Part shown: piece after piece, positions 5,871 through 8,051 of the stretch
Layout: the number at the start of each line of letters is the position of its first letter
Numbering within the stretch: the first letter of the stretch is position 1
Origin: Deferribacteraceae bacterium UBA1873
GTDB taxonomy: Bacteria; Chrysiogenota; Deferribacteres; Deferribacterales; Flexistipitaceae
Direction: 5' to 3'
NCBI GenBank assembly: GCA_002338145.1
Contig: DDHP01000049.1
Span: forward strand, 1-8,051
DNA: 8,051 nt
Notes under the pieces: model-generated
Databases searched by the model: none
Told to the model about the DNA's origin: nothing
The model's input: the letters and a program-made list of their open reading frames with translations, nothing else
Program-made: the position numbers and the translations under genes

Positions 5871-8051
5871 ATGAGTAATAAATTAATAAAAGCCGATTTG
5901 CACCTTCATTCGATGTATTCAAGCCGCCCTTCGGAGTGGTTTTTGAAAAAGCTCGGGGCTTCAGAATCTTATTCAAAACCGGAAGATCTTTACAAACTAA
6001 CACAGCAAAGAGGCATGAATTTTGTAACCATTACTGACCACAACGAAATAAAGGGTTCACTGGAGCTAAAAGAAAAATACCCTGAAAATGTTATCACCGG
6101 TGTGGAATCTACAGTATATTTTCCCGAAGATGGGTGCAAAATTCACATTCTGACTTACGGCCTTGATTATGAGCAATTTAAAATTATCCAGGAAGTACGT
6201 ACAAACATATACACTTTCAGGGATTTTATAAAAGAGGAAAATCTTGCCTACTCAGTGGCTCATGCAACGTATTCAGTAAACGGTAAACTAACAAAAGAGC
6301 ATCTGGAAAAGCTGATACTTCTTTTTGATGTTTTTGAGGTAAGAAACGGCAGCAGAAGCGAACTACATAACAACTCCTGGATGTCAATTCTCGGCGGACT
6401 GAATGAAGATTACATTAATAAATTATATACAAAGCACAAAATTGAACCGATAAGCGATGATCCCTGGTTAAAAGGGTTCACCGGAGGTTCGGATGATCAT
6501 GCCGGACTTTTTGCAGGCAAAACCTATACCATATCAAAGGAAACAAATATCGATGATTTTTTAGAAAGCATCAAAAATAAAAAAACAATGGCTTCAGGCA
6601 GAACCAATAACTTCCAGGGTCTTGTGTTTGCCATTTATAAAATAGCCTGTGATTTCGCCAGACAAAAAAACAAAACTTTTAAGAAATCCACTATCCAGGA
6701 AATCACCACCCTGATTTTTGAGAAAAGTAAACTCAGTTTTAGAGATAAAATAAAGCTTAGTAAAATGAAATCTAAAAAGAAAAGTGCTGTTTATAAAGCA
6801 ATTGCCGAACTTGTGGAAAGTGTTCAAAGTACGGATACTGACAATATAGATAAAAGGCTGGATTTGATTTATGAAAAAATCACTGACAGTACAGATCAGA
6901 TTTTTAAAATCCTGCTGAAGTCATTTGATAAAGGTGTCACAAACCTGGATATTGTGAAAATGGGGAAATCTGCTTCTTCAGTTATACCCGGAATTTTCAT
7001 AACAATGCCTTTTTACACTTCTTTTAAACACATGTATGCCGGTAAAGAGATGATAGAAAATCTCAAGGAAGATGTTTTAGATAACAAATCTTTAAAAAAG
7101 AACAATATATTATGGTTTACCGATACTATAAATGATCTTAACGGAGTTTCCATAACACTTCAAACGATTGCAAAAAAAGCTTTTGAAATAGATTCAAATT
7201 TGATGTTTGTTGCCACACTTAAAGATAAAGAAATTCCTGAAAATCTGCCGGAACGTATTAAAATAATACCGTCTGTGCATAATCTGAAAATGCCATACTA
7301 CAGCCATCTTGAGATAAAAATCCCATCAATGCTGAGACTATTGAAATTTGCTTATGAATATAATCCCGATGAGATTTACATTTCAACTCCCGGCCCCATG
7401 GGACTTGCAGGACTTTTGATTGCAAACCTTCTGGATATAAAATGCACAGGAATTTATCATACCGACTTTGCCAGTGAGGTGCATGAGATCGCTGGAGATA
7501 AGAATATTACTGATATTGTGGATGCTTATACAGACTGGTTCTTTTCAAAAATGAATAAAACACTTGTGCCCACATATGAATATATGCAAAAACTTGAAAA
7601 TAAGGGCTTCAGCAAGATAAACATAGACTATTTTAGAAGAGGGATTGAAACAGATATTTTCAAACCTCATTTTAACGCTAAAGAAGAAACATTTTTTAGG
7701 TTACTATATGTTGGCAGGATATCCAAAGATAAAAACATAGATTTTCTCATTGAGTTTTTTGAAAAACTTCAAAAAAGAATAAAGGATGTTAAGCTTGAAA
7801 TAGTTGGTGATGGCCCTTATTTCAAAAGTTTATACAAAAAAGTAAAACGGAATAAAGATATTATTCTTAAAGGTAAAATAGATTATAAAGATTTGCCTGA
7901 AATCTATAATTCAGCAGACCTTTTGGTATTCCCCAGCGTTACTGATACATTCGGAATGGTTGTTTTGGAAGCTCAGGCATGTGGAGTTCCTGCAATAGTA
8001 TCGAATATTGGAGGCCCCCAGGAAATAGTAAAAGATGGAGAAACCGGTTTT
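5871..8051 (+). CDS. PHP phosphoesterase-GT4 glycosyltransferase fusion, 3' end beyond the window
   Basis: The frame is open for 727 codons up to the last base, so the C terminus is missing, perhaps by 80-100 residues judging from usual GT4 length. Residues about 5-245 form a PHP metal-dependent phosphoesterase domain: DLHLHS (9-14, H11 and H13), TDHNE (55-59), GVES (E79), H92, AHATYS (H131) and GGSDDHAG (205-212, D208 and H210), so the metal ligands appear intact. Residues about 245-405 are a lysine-rich helical linker of unknown role. The glycosyltransferase begins near 410 (ILWFTDTINDLNGVSITL, 413-430). Its nucleotide-sugar half includes LLYVGRISKDKNIDFLI (611-627), LEIVGDGP (642-649) and FPSVTDTFGMVVLEAQACG (687-705). 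The retaining-GT4 EX7E motif appears as D692 and E700; Asp in the first place is tolerated in some GT4 enzymes. No signal peptide is seen. It likely transfers a sugar in the cytoplasm or at the inner membrane; donor, acceptor and the PHP substrate are unknown. It is divergent from the exported hydrolase-like gene. Confidence 0.92.
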   Translation, partial: MSNKLIKADLHLHSMYSSRPSEWFLKKLGASESYSKPEDLYKLTQQRGMNFVTITDHNEIKGSLELKEKYPENVITGVESTVYFPEDGCKIHILTYGLDYEQFKIIQEVRTNIYTFRDFIKEENLAYSVAHATYSVNGKLTKEHLEKLILLFDVFEVRNGSRSELHNNSWMSILGGLNEDYINKLYTKHKIEPISDDPWLKGFTGGSDDHAGLFAGKTYTISKETNIDDFLESIKNKKTMASGRTNNFQGLVFAIYKIACDFARQKNKTFKKSTIQEITTLIFEKSKLSFRDKIKLSKMKSKKKSAVYKAIAELVESVQSTDTDNIDKRLDLIYEKITDSTDQIFKILLKSFDKGVTNLDIVKMGKSASSVIPGIFITMPFYTSFKHMYAGKEMIENLKEDVLDNKSLKKNNILWFTDTINDLNGVSITLQTIAKKAFEIDSNLMFVATLKDKEIPENLPERIKIIPSVHNLKMPYYSHLEIKIPSMLRLLKFAYEYNPDEIYISTPGPMGLAGLLIANLLDIKCTGIYHTDFASEVHEIAGDKNITDIVDAYTDWFFSKMNKTLVPTYEYMQKLENKGFSKINIDYFRRGIETDIFKPHFNAKEETFFRLLYVGRISKDKNIDFLIEFFEKLQKRIKDVKLEIVGDGPYFKSLYKKVKRNKDIILKGKIDYKDLPEIYNSADLLVFPSVTDTFGMVVLEAQACGVPAIVSNIGGPQEIVKDGETGF

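Noticed and set aside
6594..6827. Minus-strand 77-codon frame inside the PHP-glycosyltransferase gene
   Set aside because: It is antisense to the linker region of a continuous gene, with Phe-rich composition that mirrors the lysine-rich sense strand.

Overview
The window is an AT-rich bacterial stretch with long open genes, good Shine-Dalgarno sites at two of four starts, a cyclic-di-GMP signalling protein and a signal-peptide-bearing secreted protein. This suggests a Gram-negative, AT-rich bacterium. The gene types would suit Deferribacterota or a related environmental lineage, but that is a guess and no marker gene is present to fix the taxonomy.

Layout: (1) 1-144 is a leader with a weak terminator-like hairpin and a weak promoter candidate. 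(2) 145-1944 (+) encodes an EAL-CBS-GGDEF cyclic-di-GMP protein. The EAL active site looks complete and the GGDEF motif is altered to GGDDF. (3) 1961-3349 (+) encodes a PIN-PhoH ATPase only 16 bp downstream, so the two are probably co-transcribed. (4) 3350-3632 is a convergent intergenic region with unusual low-complexity DNA: an 8-bp-unit degenerate tandem array, a 10-bp direct repeat on either side of it, and a pyrimidine-rich block containing 9-bp repeats. It ends in a probable two-way terminator. (5) 3633-5651 (-) encodes a 672-aa exported protein resembling glycoside hydrolases with a GH67/GH20-type N-terminal domain. (6) 5652-5870 is a divergent intergenic region with a good minus-strand promoter and a second 8-bp-unit array, inverted relative to the first. 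(7) 5871 to the window end (+) is a large gene with no in-window stop, encoding an N-terminal PHP phosphoesterase domain fused to a GT4-type glycosyltransferase.

Working together: the first two genes link second-messenger turnover with an RNA- or nucleotide-acting ATPase/nuclease. The last two are divergently transcribed and both look carbohydrate-related, one exported hydrolase-like and one cytoplasmic glycosyltransferase fused to a phosphoesterase. They may belong to a glycan or glycolipid function, but the sequence does not show the substrate. The most unusual features are the PHP-GT4 fusion, the orphan secreted hydrolase-like protein, and the related 8-bp tandem arrays that bracket its gene in opposite orientation.
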